In this document: in pieces, positions 20,613 through 32,694 of the stretch | Position numbering within the stretch: position 1 is the stretch's first letter | Layout: the number at the start of each line of letters is the position of its first letter | DNA from: Macrocybe gigantea | Lineage: Eukaryota; Basidiomycota; Agaricomycetes; Agaricales; Callistosporiaceae | Assembly: GCA_011319805.1 (NCBI GenBank) | Contig: SJRY01000308.1 | Location: 87,501-151,500, forward strand | Direction: 5' to 3' | DNA: 64,000 nt | Made by a program: the position numbers and the translations under genes | Notes under the pieces: model-generated | The model's database searches: none | What the model was told of the DNA's origin: nothing | The model's input: only the letters and a program-made list of their open reading frames with translations

Positions 20613-22156
20613 CTAATGTGGTGCCGAAAGTATTTCAACGTCAGAATCAACTTTGGGATCACTGTCAGTAGGTATGTCGAAATCATCCAGGATTTCATCA
20701 CCTTGATCATTTGAGACTTGCATTTCACGAAGCCGGGCAGTGTCGATATCGAGAAGTGTTTCGGGAATGGTGATTTCGCGGCGAGCGAAGTACAGGATGA
20801 CTCGAAATGCTGCTACGGGATGATCCAGGACTGTGCCATCGAGTTCAGCAACGATGTAAGCACCTCCGAAATTCTGGGAGACAACGATAAGTGGTCCGAG
20901 ATACCGAAGTCGCATTTTGCGATCGAGACTCTTCTCCACACGAGTGTTTCGGATGAGGACTAGGGCACCGCGTTTGAAATTGAAATTGCGAATGGTGTGA
21001 TAGTGCTTCTTTTCAAAACATTCAGCAGCCTTTCTACAGGTATCGTATATGTCAGCATGAAGGGCTTGTAGCTGTTCAGTCCGTTTTTGTAAGGCAACAG
21101 CTCGACGAGCAATAAGATCTGTGGATGATAGTAAGGATTCGGGAGGAGGCTGCAGGTAGGTTGCTTCCATGATATTGAACGGGAGAATGGGATGGGTGCC
21201 AGTTACCGCAAAATAAGGTGAACAACCCATTCAATGGCAGGCGGTGACTCTTTCGGCATAGAAGACCGAATGGACGTATTGTGACCACTTGCTTTTGACA
21301 CCGTCTGCTGCCTTTATCAGTGATTGACGAACATCATAATGTGGCTGCTCACTATCCCATTGGCGTGGGAATTGTATGTCAAGATTCGGATGTGGTAGAT
21401 GCCGTAGCGTTTCCCGAGGTAGTCAAGACCTGCCATGAAGGGACCACTGTTATCCGTGACAATTTCGCGAACACCACCCCATCGACATAATACATCCTGG
21501 AACAGCCATTCACCAATTGCGGGACCATTTTCTTTCCAGAGGGCTCGAAATTCAGGATAGTGCATGAGGGAGCAACGACCTTGCACGATGTACTGATAGC
21601 CATTGGACTTTGGCATCTTCATGGTATCAGCATAGAATTTTCCGAAAAGGGGCACGGGTACGGCCATGACTGGCGGGATGAGAACCTGTTGGGACTGTCA
21701 TTGCTGACAGATGTGACAAGTTCTGCAAAACCAAGAGATATCAGCCAGCATGTGAGGCCACCAAAAGCACTCACAAACCAAGGTACATGTCGGGTAGATG
21801 TCCTTGTGACCAAGGTCATCATGGCTTGGGCGATGATGTTCATACGCCGATTTTGAGGGATCACGAGTTTGTGACTACCTTGATCGTCCTTTCGCCATAA
21901 CTTGTCAGTGGCAACGAAAAAGTGGAAGCAATACCGAACAAAGGCCTCGAAAGCAGAATCTGTGAGACTGGGTGGACGATGCAAGGTGGTCAAATAGTCC
22001 TGTACGAGGTCGAGACACTGATTGTCGGCAATGGCTGATTTCGAACAAGGAACAAATACATAGTCAGGGATGGAGCTGAGCTGTCGAAGGTCAGGGTTGG
22101 CTTCTAGACGGTCTTCAGACTCGGGAGAGGAGGAGTTTCGATGGAAGACAGCTTGA
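20613..22156 (-). pseudogene. Integrase and C-terminal tail of element B pol
   Basis: Minus strand. A degraded zinc-binding N-terminus (about 21700-21990); a core with FYADTM (Asp near 21628) and VTDNSGPF (Asp near 21454); then NGIV followed by a one-base loss near 21347 that shifts the frame just at the catalytic glutamate. Downstream, AVTGTHPILPFN, a coiled stretch, and FKRGALVLIRNT with YLGPLIVV (GPY/F-like), ending in an acidic tail at 20613. The integrase inserts element cDNA into the genome. No chromodomain seen. Confidence 0.88.
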
Positions 22157-22171
22157 CTGTCCTCCCCACTT
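22157..22171 (-). promoter_or_regulatory. Candidate central polypurine tract of element B
   Basis: Exact 15-nt copy of the terminal polypurine tract (minus sense aagtggggaggacag), lying between RNase H and integrase. Central duplicates of the polypurine tract are known in several retroelements as a second plus-strand start. Function here is inferred from identity and position only. Confidence 0.5.
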
Positions 22172-25100
22172 GAAATGTCCTGTCCTAGGTATATCGAAAT
22201 GAGGTGACTTCGACGTGTTTCGGGACGATATCAAGGGGTGTTAACAAAATGGATGAAGCTATAGACTCTGTTGATCCAATCATTGAAATCTTCATCTTGG
22301 TCAGGCTCGGGATTGCCTGGTCGACGGGAAAGACCATCAGGACCATGACTAGAGCCAGGAACATAAACAAGTGTAAAGTGGAATGTCAGGATCATCAGGA
22401 TCCATCGATTGATACTAGCAGAGGGGACTATATCAGGATTGTTTAGCATGCCTTTGATGTAGCAGGCATCGACTTCGACAATGAGGTTTCATACACCAAT
22501 GATGTACATGCGTACTGCATGGACCGATCAGAATAAGCCATAGATTTCAAGTTTCAGCTGTGAGAAGTGACATTTGCGATCGTTCAGGGTGATGGATCCG
22601 AAACGGTTGTAATATCGGACTCGAGGGTTATCGGGATCGCATTGGCAAAGGAAGTAACTGACTGCGATGTAGGAGGTATCGACGGCGAGGATAATGGGGG
22701 CTTCTGACTTGTAGTCAAGGGGTCGGAGAGCTGGAGAAGTGATAAGGGCTTGTTTCAGATCTTCCTGTGCATCAAGTTGCTCCTGACCGAAGACGTAGTC
22801 TACATTCTTCTGCGTAAGGCGGACTAAGGCATCAGCACGATGAGTGAAATTTTGAATGAAGATATGCATGACACCAATCGTTCCGAGGAAGGCGCGAACG
22901 TCTGAGAGGTCTCGGCACGGTTTCCAAGTTTTGATTGCGACAACTCAGGACTCATCAGGAAGACGACCTTTAGGTGTACAACGGTGTCCAAGAACTGTGA
23001 TTTTGGGGCTACAGAGCATGAGCTTTGTGCCAGAAAAGGTGCCTCCAGAATACTTCATGCGCTGGACAACACGGTTCAGATTGCAAAAGTGTTCCCAAAC
23101 GAAGCGACAGATGCCAGGATTCTGTGGAATGGTTTCGAAACTGTTATCGGGACATCGATATTCAGAATCTGGGCCTTTCATGGGGACATCATCGATATAA
23201 GGGATGGTAAGATGCAGTATCTCGTCTTGTAGGATGAAAGTTACATCATCATGGAATATAGGAATGGAATTGGTCCAGCCCATCGGGAGCGTAACAAGTC
23301 GCATAGCGCCAAAGGGGGTCTGGAACGTAGTGAGATCCCGAGAGTTTTCAGTGAGGAGTCGTTCATCATAGCCAACATAGAGGTCAAGCATCGCACCACA
23401 GGGGCAGCCACCAAATTGTTCTGCTAAGTGATCGGGGACTGGGGTAACTCCGGAATGACGGATGGTGACTTTGTTTAGCGGCTCGAGGGAGTGGACGATG
23501 CGAAGTGACTTGCCATCTTTCTTGATGACTGTGAACCACCGGGAGTGGTAGGAGGAATTCGAGGGCTCATAGACACCGGCATCGATCTTTCGACGAATGA
23601 GCTGACAAATTTCATCATAAATACCAGGAGGTATCAGGATGTTCTTGTGAATCCAAGGCTTGTGCTGAATGACAGGGATTTCAGGCAGGGAAAAAGTCTT
23701 CTTGAAATCGACCGCGCTCTTGGTCGGTCCAAGCGAAGGTGCCGTTCTGGAGGCACATAAAGTGGTGCATCAGTCTTCGTTCTTCTGGCCAAAGGAAGCC
23801 TTCAGGATGAGCCTTGTCGACGAGATTTCGATGATCCTCGGTATAGCGACCGGTCAGGATAAAGGGAGGGGGATTTGGGGATAGTTTCAGTATACTGGCA
23901 AGGGGGTCTCCGCGGATTTTGCAGAGGATTCGAAATTTGCCATTATCGGGAAGTGGGCAATAACGGAACGGACTTTGAGGGCGACGGGCTTGTATTTACG
24001 TTTCACGAATGTATCATGCGATTCAGGAGGGGTATGTCTAGAAAGTTTGGGAGTGCACCTGGTCACATCATATAAATAAACAAAATCGCAAGAGGAAGTG
24101 TTCGTGGTGGAAGTGTTCGTGGTGTTGAAACCACTCTGAAATTGTGTCTGAGGTCGTGTTGGATGACCACTAGACTCATACAGTAAAGCTGAATTCGGAG
24201 AAATGGAAATATCACAGGCCGAAAGGTATAAGGATGAAAGATAATTTGAAATGGATGTATCAGGAGCAGAATTAGAAACGGGATTGGGAGCAGGAACCTG
24301 GGCATAGTAATTGAGGCGAAGGTCCAAATTGTCTTGAGTTTTGTCCGAGGAAACAACGAAAGCGTAATCGCCATCAGCTAACGTGTCCTCTATCTGTGAA
24401 AAAAATCCACTGCCACAGTCTTCTTTCCTGGCATCATGTATTTCGGTTTGCCACGGGGCTGAGTCGGGATCATAGTACATCTGTTGGTGTTGGGATTGTG
24501 TATTGTGATGGTTTGATCCTTGTTCCGGTAGTTCTTGATGAGAGATTCGGTTAAGACATCAAAGGGTGACCGAGGAGGATATCATAGGTGGGGTTAGGCA
24601 ATACATGGATTTGGGCATAGAGGGTGATTTTGTTGATAGTAACCAGGATGTTTCGGGATAATCCAAGCAATTTGTTGATTTCGCCATTGGCTGACTGCAT
24701 ATCGAGGCGGATGGTAGGATCATAGGTGATCCCGAGCTTGTGACATACTGCATCAGACATGGCTATAATTTGGGATCCAGGATCAACGACACATTCAACA
24801 TAGTCTTGATGATCGATGAGACATGTGATAGAGTGAAGGGCATGACTCTCTTTGGCTACGATGAGGCGTTCGGGATCGATCTGGTCACGGCTCATGCTCG
24901 AAATATAGGTTGAAATCGGGTCTTCGATGATGGTAGCGCCCCTTGGTAGTGTGGCTTGTCCATATGTAGCGGTGTTGGAATCTGCGATGCTGAAAGGGAG
25001 TTCGTTAAGGTTGATTGATTTTGATAGGAAGGTATCTTCGTCAGGGATTTCCTTGATGGTAGCTCGAAACACAGGTTCGGGAATGCTGCACTCCTGGGAC

Positions 25101-25587
25101 ATGACTGCGATGGGGTTGGTCTCATTAGCTACCCATTTTGGAGTGACAAGCTCGTGCATCTTCGATCTGATTTCGGGGGAAAGGGAAAGGAGGGCCTCGT
25201 TGGAGATTTGAGTGGTGCCTTTCAAAACGGTTTTGAAGACTTCATCTGCATGCTTCTTATCGATGACGGGGAAAACGTTCTTGTAGGCGGGTTGTTTCGA
25301 GGGGTCCTTATTAGTTGGTTTGGCTACTGGGGTGGGAGCTGCAAAGTTTCAGGTTGTGGGAGGAGCGTAACGAACTTCAGGAATATCGCGGAAGGGATGG
25401 ATGGGTCCCTCGTGATGGATGGTTTCGGCCTGGGTATTCTCGGGAAGAGTTTGCGATGAAGGAGCTGGGGATACTTCCTTTTCTTTACCTTTTGATGCCG
25501 AAGTACTGGCCTCGGGATTCAGCAGCTGACCTGGGGATGGTTCTGGATTTTGAGGTGAAGAAGCAACTGCAGGAGTTTCGGGATTGA
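22172..25587 (-). pseudogene. Protease, reverse transcriptase and RNase H of element B pol
   Basis: Minus strand. A proline-rich linker, then a retropepsin-like protease with CVVDPGSQ (DPGS at 24773-24784) and ILLGHPLMS; a long tyrosine- and serine-rich spacer; RT with RWFTVIKKDGKSLRIVHSLE, MLDLYVGYDE (usually D), MGWTNSIPIFHDDV and YIDD at 23188-23199; RNase H with LAVDTSYIAVSYFLCQ and VPGSSHGPDGLSRR. Polymerises and processes the element cDNA. Several TGA/TAG stops separate the frames. Confidence 0.9.
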
Positions 25588-26923
25588 CTCAGCGGTTTGC
25601 ACGAGGTGGACCTCTGCGGGTGATTTTGACATGATCCATAATGGTGCAGCGGTTGGCGAGGACTTGGGCTTCAAGATTTAGCTGATGGATACGTTCTTGG
25701 ATATCAGACAGGCAGTCATTGACCTGGGTACTGGCCATGGGATTTACGGCATAAGCATAGGTGGAGTCGCTCAGGACTATGGGATTCTCTGTAGGGTTAT
25801 AAGTTGTGACGGAAAGGAGCATTTGGCCAGTGGTGTCTGCATTGGAGGTAATGATTCCACGTGGTTGCTCGTTAGGATACTGCCTATAATATTCATTGAC
25901 ATGTTCCTGCATAGTGGCACCTCGAATAGCTCTCAGAATTTTGGCCTGTGTCAGGAGTGTGATTCATCCATTGAAATCATGGCGGATAAGGCCTTCACAG
26001 ATATAATTCTCGGCCGTCTCACAGTTCCTAATGCGACAATCGGGTTTACCACAGAAATGACAACCCTCGGGACGGTTTCCGGAAGCATGGGGTCGGAAGC
26101 CTCCAGTATTGGCTTGTGCCTGCATAAACTTGACAAGAACGTCACTGATCCTGGTTGTGATGTTTTGAGTCATACTTGCAAGGATGGTGTTAAGGTCCTC
26201 CTGTTTTACAGGGGTTTCAGAAGCAGCTGAAGTACTTCGGGTTGTGGGGGCTATGGACTGGTAATGGACCGATGAAGCTCCGGGCTGTTCTTCCTGTTTA
26301 AAAACGTAGGCTGCAGCATCTTGTATATCGACAAGCGAGTGGGTGAAATAGGGATCATAATCCGGGAACTTGACTTTGAGGCGATCTCAGACTTTGGCTT
26401 GTAAATCCATGGGGAACGTGCATTCGTAGGCCCTAGCTTGCTCTTTGGCTGACATCTCTTCTTTGTCAACTAGATACTTCGTGATAGTGTAAAATTTGCA
26501 GTAATATTCCGTGAGCTGCTCATGGGTCCTGATGCTGAGGTGACTGGTTTCGCCAATGAGCCGGTCTAAATCGCCCATGTTATGGTGATGTTTGTCTTCA
26601 GCTCCAGGATAGAGACGCTGAATGGCATCTCGGAAGTCGGCATAAGAGCGACCTTTGAACTCTGGGAGGCTTTCCCAAAGCTCGGAGGTTGCAAAATCAG
26701 GATAACGAATGGCATACTCCTTCTTCTGCATGTCATCCGTGACTCTGGCATCACTGAAGAGGTGGTTGAGTTCTCTGAAGTATCGGGAGAGCTCACGGGG
26801 CTGCACGGGATCGAAACGTGGAGCTGTGGAGTGGCCATGAGCTGGCATAGTTACTAGCCATGCAGGAGCGGGGTCACCGATACCAGCGCCGGACGCGGGA
26901 TTGTTGGTTTCATTGTTAGACAT
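25588..26923 (-). pseudogene. gag of element B
   Basis: ATG complementary to 26923 (MSNNETNNPASGAG). Capsid-like part: FDPVQPRELSRYFRELN ... YADFRDAIQRLYPGA ... LTEYYCKFYTI. Then a linker and a short Cys-rich knuckle CHFCGKPDCRIRNC (about 26021-26062) in which the third ligand is Cys, not His. The continuation to 25588 (MQEHVNEYYRQYP ...) is the gag-pol linker. TGA/TAG stops interrupt it at about 26385 and 25960. Confidence 0.85.
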
Positions 26924-27315
26924 GCTGGATAACAGATTTTGAACTGATTGTCAGAGATCACGGAGTTGTTGGATATTTCGGGAAGGGGTTCTTTCAGGAG
27001 GGGACTGTGATGGAGTTGGATTGATAAGGATTGGACTTGAGTCTAGTGTCGAAAGCAGGTCTGAAAGGAGTTCTAGATCGGAATCCATTTCTTGTTTGAC
27101 TGAGGCTGGAGATAAGGGTTCGGGAGATGAAGGTAGCGAGTCAGGAAGAGAGATAAGGAGTTCAGGAGAGGGTGCTCAGGAGCACGGAACAGGTGATCGA
27201 CAGAGATTTCGGGGACCCAGGGTTTGTCTCCTGCGAGTGGCTGCCTGGGCACGGGAGGTAACAGTGGACGAGGTAGAAGATTGGCAGTTGGGGTTACTTG
27301 AAATCTTGAACTAGC
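26924..27315 (-). other. 5' leader of element B
   Basis: About 390 bp between the primer-binding site and the gag start, purine-rich on plus, with no supported frame. The plus frame 27021-27314 is low-complexity shadow. Confidence 0.6.
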
Positions 27316-27334
27316 CCCTCGCGGTGGGCTCCAA
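27316..27334 (-). promoter_or_regulatory. Primer-binding site of element B
   Basis: On minus, just inside the LTR end (...gttatca), the sequence reads ttttggagcccaccgcgagg. TGG followed by a GC-rich 12-15-mer is the usual complement of a tRNA 3' end (CCA). I cannot name the tRNA. Confidence 0.6.
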
Positions 27335-27336
27335 AA

Positions 27337-28465
27337 TGATAACTATTGGGAAGCACTAACCTACAAACCAACAAGGTGGAATGAAGGAAGCATCAGTCCC
27401 TATCCGAGGCTGTATAAACTACGAGCTGTTCAAGTCACAGAGTAACCCGAGGGACTGTAGAGTAAAGGGGGGGAATGGAACGGAGTGATTATGGATGGTT
27501 TTGAGCAGATTTCGGGGTTTTCGACACAAGGTGGTTAAACTTAGCTGAATTCCTGTGCGATATCGAGGGCTTTGGTGAGGGTTTCGGAAGGGTTTCGATG
27601 ATAGTTGGCTTCCACGTGAAGCCAGGGACACTGATTTTGAGACTGAGTACTGTGGCTCCACACGAGTGTGACACTTTGGGATCGGATAACACAAGGACTC
27701 CACACGAGTCGTAGACTGCGAGACTGCTGAAGGACTGAGACGGTAACTTTTTCTATGTCTTTACAAATGCTAAGTACATGGGTTTTTATAGATGAGAAGA
27801 TTTCGAGTATCAGAATAACTGGTGAAGTCAAAACCGAATGAGAGAACGTATCGTATGATTTCGAAAGGGTCGTTTAGTGGCTGAAACATCGGGGAGATGT
27901 AAGTCCGTTCGAAATCTGAACATAAAAGGTGAAACAGTAGGTAAAAGAACATCCCGAAACCAGTGCCACGCGTCATAGAATGGAACATGAAAATAATCTA
28001 AGGAACGTAGAATGTATCAGTGAAATATGAGTCATGAATTTCGAAATGAGAGTGGATGAAACGGTAGCACGCTTGAAATCCCTTGTTTCGAATGTACTGC
28101 AGTGAGGCAGTGTCGGGAATGCGGAAAGGCATGAGGCAGTGTGATATCAAAAATGGTAGTAGTCTTGCCATATCGGGATCTGGGAATCGGGGGAGGCATA
28201 TAGGAATAAGACTGCCTGACCGGATTGGGCAGTATAGGAAGCACAGAAGGTCCGGAATGTACAGGTGCAATGCATTTGGCAAAGTGTCTGGGACCTGGAA
28301 TGGAAGCCTCATGGAGTTGTCAACATCCCGAGTACTCAAACAAGAAGTCAGCAGCTGGACTGCAGTATCATGCTGAGGGGGCCGAGTAGTGGTATGATTT
28401 CGAATGCAGGGGTGGGATGACCAAATTAGGACTTATCGGCGGTCAGCGGCATGGAGCGCTCATCA
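27337..28465 (-). mobile_element. 5' LTR of element B (right end)
   Basis: 1129 bp, the same length as the left LTR; see that entry for the differences. Followed by ccgc (28466-28469), the second copy of the target duplication. Confidence 0.96.
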
Positions 28466-28697
28466 CCGCATGCACCTCTGGACTGGGCGAACCCCTGATG
28501 GGACCGGCCCCACTGCAGCTGAATGTATCGCACTTCGCGAGGCAATGGAAATGCTTTGCACAGAAAACCGGCGACTTAAACTCCTCACCACCACACTCCA
28601 CCACATTCGTGCCTATAATGAAGAGCTCATTCATACATGGGCCCCGCGTGCCACGACCGCCTGGGAGACCAATACTGGGTGGGGACAGCTGGACTAA
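28466..28697 (+). pseudogene. Small ORF downstream of element A pol, part 2
   Basis: Frame containing TAAECIALREAMEMLC, LTTTLHHIRAYNEELIHTW and ending TGWGQLD. It continues the small ORF that element B interrupts at 17096. The second half is a long helix with heptad-like leucines. It keeps more CpG than its neighbours (cgcacttcgcgagg). Function unknown. Confidence 0.6.
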
Positions 28698-28721
28698 GGT
28701 TTTTCGCGAGGACGCGAATCT

Positions 28722-28734
28722 AAAGAGAGGGTGA
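28722..28734 (+). promoter_or_regulatory. Polypurine tract of element A
   Basis: aaagagagggtga directly before the 3' LTR tgttacag. Confidence 0.8.
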
Positions 28735-29054
28735 TGTTACAGACGCCGCCCAAAGGACTATTCATTTTCTTATCTTATCTTTCCCACATCCCTTATCTCC
28801 CCCATCATGCTGCGCAGCGCGCAGCCATCGAGTCATCCCACTTCCCTAGTCATCCTGAGTCATCTCCTTCCAGTCTTACTCATCCGCAGTCCACAGCATT
28901 GCGCAGCCCATGGTCCGTGCTCGAGTACTGTAATGTATATAAGGACTCCCAGATGTACCAGTAGCGCTAGGCTTAATATTCCTTTTGCCATCATCTCAAG
29001 ACCACTCTCGCACTTAGTCTGCCCGAGTCCTTCTGAGATTCGTCTAGCCTAACA
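28735..29054 (+). mobile_element. 3' LTR of gypsy element A
   Basis: 320 bp, the same length as the other four copies, ending gtctagcctaaca. It retains more CpG than the 5' LTR (gcgcagcgcgcagcc here, gcgcagtgcacagcc there). It abuts LINE sequence on the minus strand, whereas the 5' LTR abuts plus-strand LINE. Confidence 0.95.
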
Positions 29055-30076
29055 GTACTTAACAAACCAGGAACACATGAAAGCATCGTACTGGTGTTCA
29101 GTTGGCCTGGTCCAATTGCAGCACAGGGTCATGACATGGATGGAGTCTTCAGGCCCTCGTCCACAGGAGCATTCATCACTCTCAACGAAATTGAACCATG
29201 CTCAATACGCATTGATTGGTGCATGTCCACATGCAACATGACAGCAGCAAGCAAATAGCTCATTACCAGTCACCATCTTCATGAAGCCTGTTCTTTTATG
29301 AAGTGGTTGCTCATAGGATTCTGGCTTTTCTGCATTGTGGAATTGAAACGTGGAAGTGCCAATATATTTCTTGATTCCAGAATCATGGAACCATGAGGTA
29401 TGCATGTCATCATCCGCCTCCTTCTGGAGTGCATCCGTGGTGTAGAGGGGATGAACCCCCAGAGGAATGTCAAGCTCACATGCAGAATTGTGTGCTTTGA
29501 CCTGAATAGCCCACTTCCATTGGGAGGGGACATGCCAGAGAGTAATCTGGTGCAGCTCGGACTGAGAAAACCAAGCGCAAAGTGAACTGCACAGGGCAAC
29601 AGAATGTGATTGCACAGAGTGGGGGTTGCAATCGATAATGCAGTTGATTGCATTTATCAAGTCAAGAAAGCACATGATGGATGTGGCTCCATCCTGTGCA
29701 ATAGCCTTTTGAATTGACATATGCAATCCAATAAGCTCCAAATCATCGCTTGTCGCTTTTCCAACAGGCTGACAAGTTTCGAAAACAAGCGTATTGCCTC
29801 GATAGACCCAGGACAAATACACTGATTGCCTAAGTGTATCTGTTTTTATGGGCATGGCACCATGACTACTGGTATATACACAGTTGGGCTCAAGCTGGCA
29901 CTCAGTGAGCACCTGTTCAAGCGATGCATGATAAGCCTTGACAGAGTCTTTGTCCCTGCCAAGCAGCTTATGGATCTCAAAGCGACTGCTGAATTCATCA
30001 ACAAGCCACCTGCCTAGATTATTCACATCTGCGAAATAGTCTGTGGATAAAAAGTTAGGTGGTTTAAGGTCCACCA
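29055..30076 (-). pseudogene. LINE ORF2, RNase H and C-terminus (minus)
   Basis: A 291-residue frame (30077 down to 29202) begins MVDLKPPNFLSTDYFAD. It carries the RNase H domain: VYTSSHGAMP (the catalytic Asp of the usual SSDGS is His here), LIGLHMSIQKAI, FLDLINAI and LWHVPSQWKWAIQVKAH. Downstream is the start of the C-terminal Cys/His region (ACCCHVACGHAPINAY). The 3' end of this LINE is lost at the LTR of element A. Confidence 0.9.
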
Positions 30077-30396
30077 TGTTAGGCTAGATGAATCTCAGAA
30101 GAACTCAGGCAGACTAAGTGTGAGAGTGGTCTTGAGATGATGGCAAAAGGAATATTAAGCCTAGCACTACTGGTACATCTGGGAGTCCTTATATACATTA
30201 CAGTACTCGAGCATGGACCATGGGCTGCGCAATGCTGTGGACTGCGGATGAGTAAGACTGGAAGGAGATGATTCAGGATGACTAGGGAAGTGGGATGACT
30301 TGATGGCTGCGTGCTGCGCAGCATGATGGGGGAGATAAGGGATGTGGGAAAGATAAGATAAGAAAATGAATAGTCCTTTGGGCGACGTCTGTAACA
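30077..30396 (-). mobile_element. Solo LTR of element A (minus) inside LINE ORF2
   Basis: 320 bp in reverse orientation, flanked by the perfect 5-bp duplication cacca (30072-30076 and 30397-30401). LINE ORF2 reads continuously across one copy of the duplication. Confidence 0.96.
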
Positions 30397-32291
30397 CACC
30401 AAGTTCTTGAGAGGGGACTTGAGTGCACTATGCTACCTGTTTGAGAGGGAGGTCAAATTCTTCGACCTCGAAGGATCCCCCCCACCTGTGGCAGGGTAGC
30501 TAGAGACCTGAGGGCATGTCTCAGGTTGGAATTCGCAAGACAGGCAGAGGACCTGACTTTCAAATGCTTGATGAACCTGGCAATTGGCTCAACACAGGCC
30601 ATCATTTCAGCCGCACCCTCTGGGGTAGTGCAGAACTGACTATTGATCCAAATGCAAGCCTTATGCTGCATCTGGCATAACTGCTTCAGCAGTGCGACAT
30701 TGTGCATGCCGTTGAAGTTCCATAGCAAACAGCCATACATTGTGATAGGACATGCGCACGACAGGTAGAGAATGTGCTTCTGTTGAGAGGATAAGCCTTG
30801 CACAGAATTGCCCAACATCTGGAATGCCCTGGCAGTAGTCAGCACCTTCATTGCATAGAAATGGACATGCTCCTTAAAGGATAGGCGGGCATCCAAGAAA
30901 AACCCAAGGTATCTCCAGATATCCTTAGGTTGCAGGAGAGTATTACCCATAAAGGGGGCAAAACCCAAGTCAATAGAAGGGCGGAGGTCCTTGCTATTGT
31001 GTGAAAAATGCTGCAATTCAGTTTTGTTGTATTTGACAACAAGACCAAAGTCAGTGAAGAGGTTGTGCACTGATGCATATGCCCTCTGGAGCGTCGGAAC
31101 ATTATCTGGAATGGACTTGGACTGAGCAATAATCAGCCCGTCATCCACAAATGACATGATGGTCAGCATATTGTCAACCTTCTGGTATATTTTCAGTACT
31201 GGTGCCAAGTACAAGGCTGACAGTACTAGAGATAGAGCAGAGCCTTGGCCAACACCAACATCAGCATCAAACTCAGGTGAGATAGCACTGCACCAGGCAT
31301 AGGAAGTTTTACCCCCACGAGGTAGGATTCGAAGAACATTGACACTTGATGTGCAAAGCCTCCATGTTGTAGAATCCTCACCAACATACAATGGTTGAGT
31401 GAAGGGAAATATTGAGCAACATTGAAAGTGATGACACTTGTCTTGAGACCCTTTAGCCAGCCTTGCCAGATAATATGGGTAAAGAAGACACCAGCATCCT
31501 CTGTAGAGTTCTGCCGAATGCCACTGAACTGCTTCGGATCAAAGACAGCAAATTTAGTCACTTCGTATTGCATACACCATGCCAGCATCTTCTTGATGAG
31601 TTTGCCAAGAGTATTCAAAAGCACAATCGGGTGAAAGGCCTTTGGGGTATCATATGCAGGTTTGCCCAGTTTCGGAATCATGACAAGGCTCGAAGGACTC
31701 TTGGAGTTCTGCAGCAGAGAACAAAACCCAGTCCCGAATTGGATAAGGCTGGAGCTCATTGAGCTTATCCAGATTAACTGGTCTGTCAGACACAGCATTA
31801 TAGGATTTATTGAGCACATTCCAAAGTGACTTGATAGAGTTGCAAGGCTGTCCCCAAAAAGAGATGGCTTTGTAGGCCAGCAGCGGCCTTTGCTTTGTCC
31901 ATGCAGCTAGATCCCATGGATGTCACGACTTTTCAGCAACTTCCTTGATTTGCTGATCAAAGAAGGTGTATTTAGCATCTTTAATAGCTCGACACCAGAT
32001 GTGATGGTCACCTTCAGACCGGGTCCGCCTGAAGGTGTCCAAAGTTTCAGAACAGTGCTGGTTCCACCAGCCTTTGCTCTGCTTTGATAGCTTGCACTCC
32101 TTGGAGTGGAGATCCCAAGCATGGTCAACTGATCTGGAGAGAGTCTGGAGAATGCTCTCTAAATCATCTGGTGACTCGATTGGCACCAAGTCCATACCGA
32201 GCAGATCACCAGCAATGTCGGAGATAAACTCAGGCATGCTGTCTTTTGGAAGAGTCCAGCATGGATCAGAGAGGTCCAATAATGGAATATC
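30397..32291 (-). pseudogene. LINE ORF2, reverse transcriptase and endonuclease end (minus)
   Basis: Continuation of the LINE. RT motifs: KPAYDTPKAFHPIVLLNTLGK, FNVAQYFPSLNHCML (usual D is N), VGVGQGSALSLVLSALYLAP and SFVDDGLIIAQSKS. Downstream thumb-like part FKEHVHFYAMKVLTTARAFQ. Upstream, the linker KGWWNQHCSETLDTFRRT. Two frames overlap near 31230. Polymerase of target-primed reverse transcription. Confidence 0.92.
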
Positions 32292-32694
32292 TGTTAGAAA
32301 TGCCCCTCCTGTCCGGACTTGTGCATAGGACAGGACCCAGGCTATGCGCCTAGCAATGCACACAGCCTATGGCTATGTGCGCAGCAATGCGCAGCCTGTG
32401 GCTGCATCCGCAGCAATACACAGCACAAGCTGTGCGTGCAGTAATGCACAGTAAATGGCTGTGTGCGCAGCAGTGCACAGTCTACAGCTGTGCCCGCAGC
32501 AATGCGCAGCCTATGGCTGCGCACACAGCCTTCTACACGTATATATAGGTAGTACAGAGCGCCTTGAAGTCCCCAGTGTTCTCACTCAGGACTTCTAGGC
32601 AAGTACTTGTACATAACTCAATTACTAGTGTTCTCACTCAGGACTTCTAGGTTCTAAGGCTCGTCCAGAGTGTTCCCTGTGCCTAGTTTCAACA
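32292..32694 (+). mobile_element. Solo copia LTR inside LINE ORF2
   Basis: 403 bp, tgttagaaatgcc...gtgcctagtttcaaca, with a perfect 5-bp duplication atatc (32287-32291 and 32695-32699). It splits the LINE endonuclease next to the DIPLLDLSDP segment. Its first half is a run of short palindromes (see findings). A TATA-like atatatagg lies near 32540. Confidence 0.95.

Larger units (their letters stand above)
17097..28465 (-). mobile_element. Gypsy element B, complete with two LTRs, nested in element A
   Basis: 11,369 bp with two LTRs of 1129 bp each, gag-pol on the minus strand and a spliced accessory gene on the plus strand between the end of pol and B's 3' LTR (the left one). It is inserted in the tail of element A with ccgc on both sides, so it is younger than A. 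Minus-strand order: LTR, PBS, gag, protease, RT, RNase H, a second polypurine tract, integrase, GPY/F-like tail, accessory gene in antisense, polypurine tract, LTR. All frames carry stops. Confidence 0.95.

Noticed and set aside
27021..27314. Plus-strand gene in the leader of element B
   Set aside because: Low-complexity Ser/Glu/Arg frame in the purine-rich strand of the leader; no start context or homology pattern.
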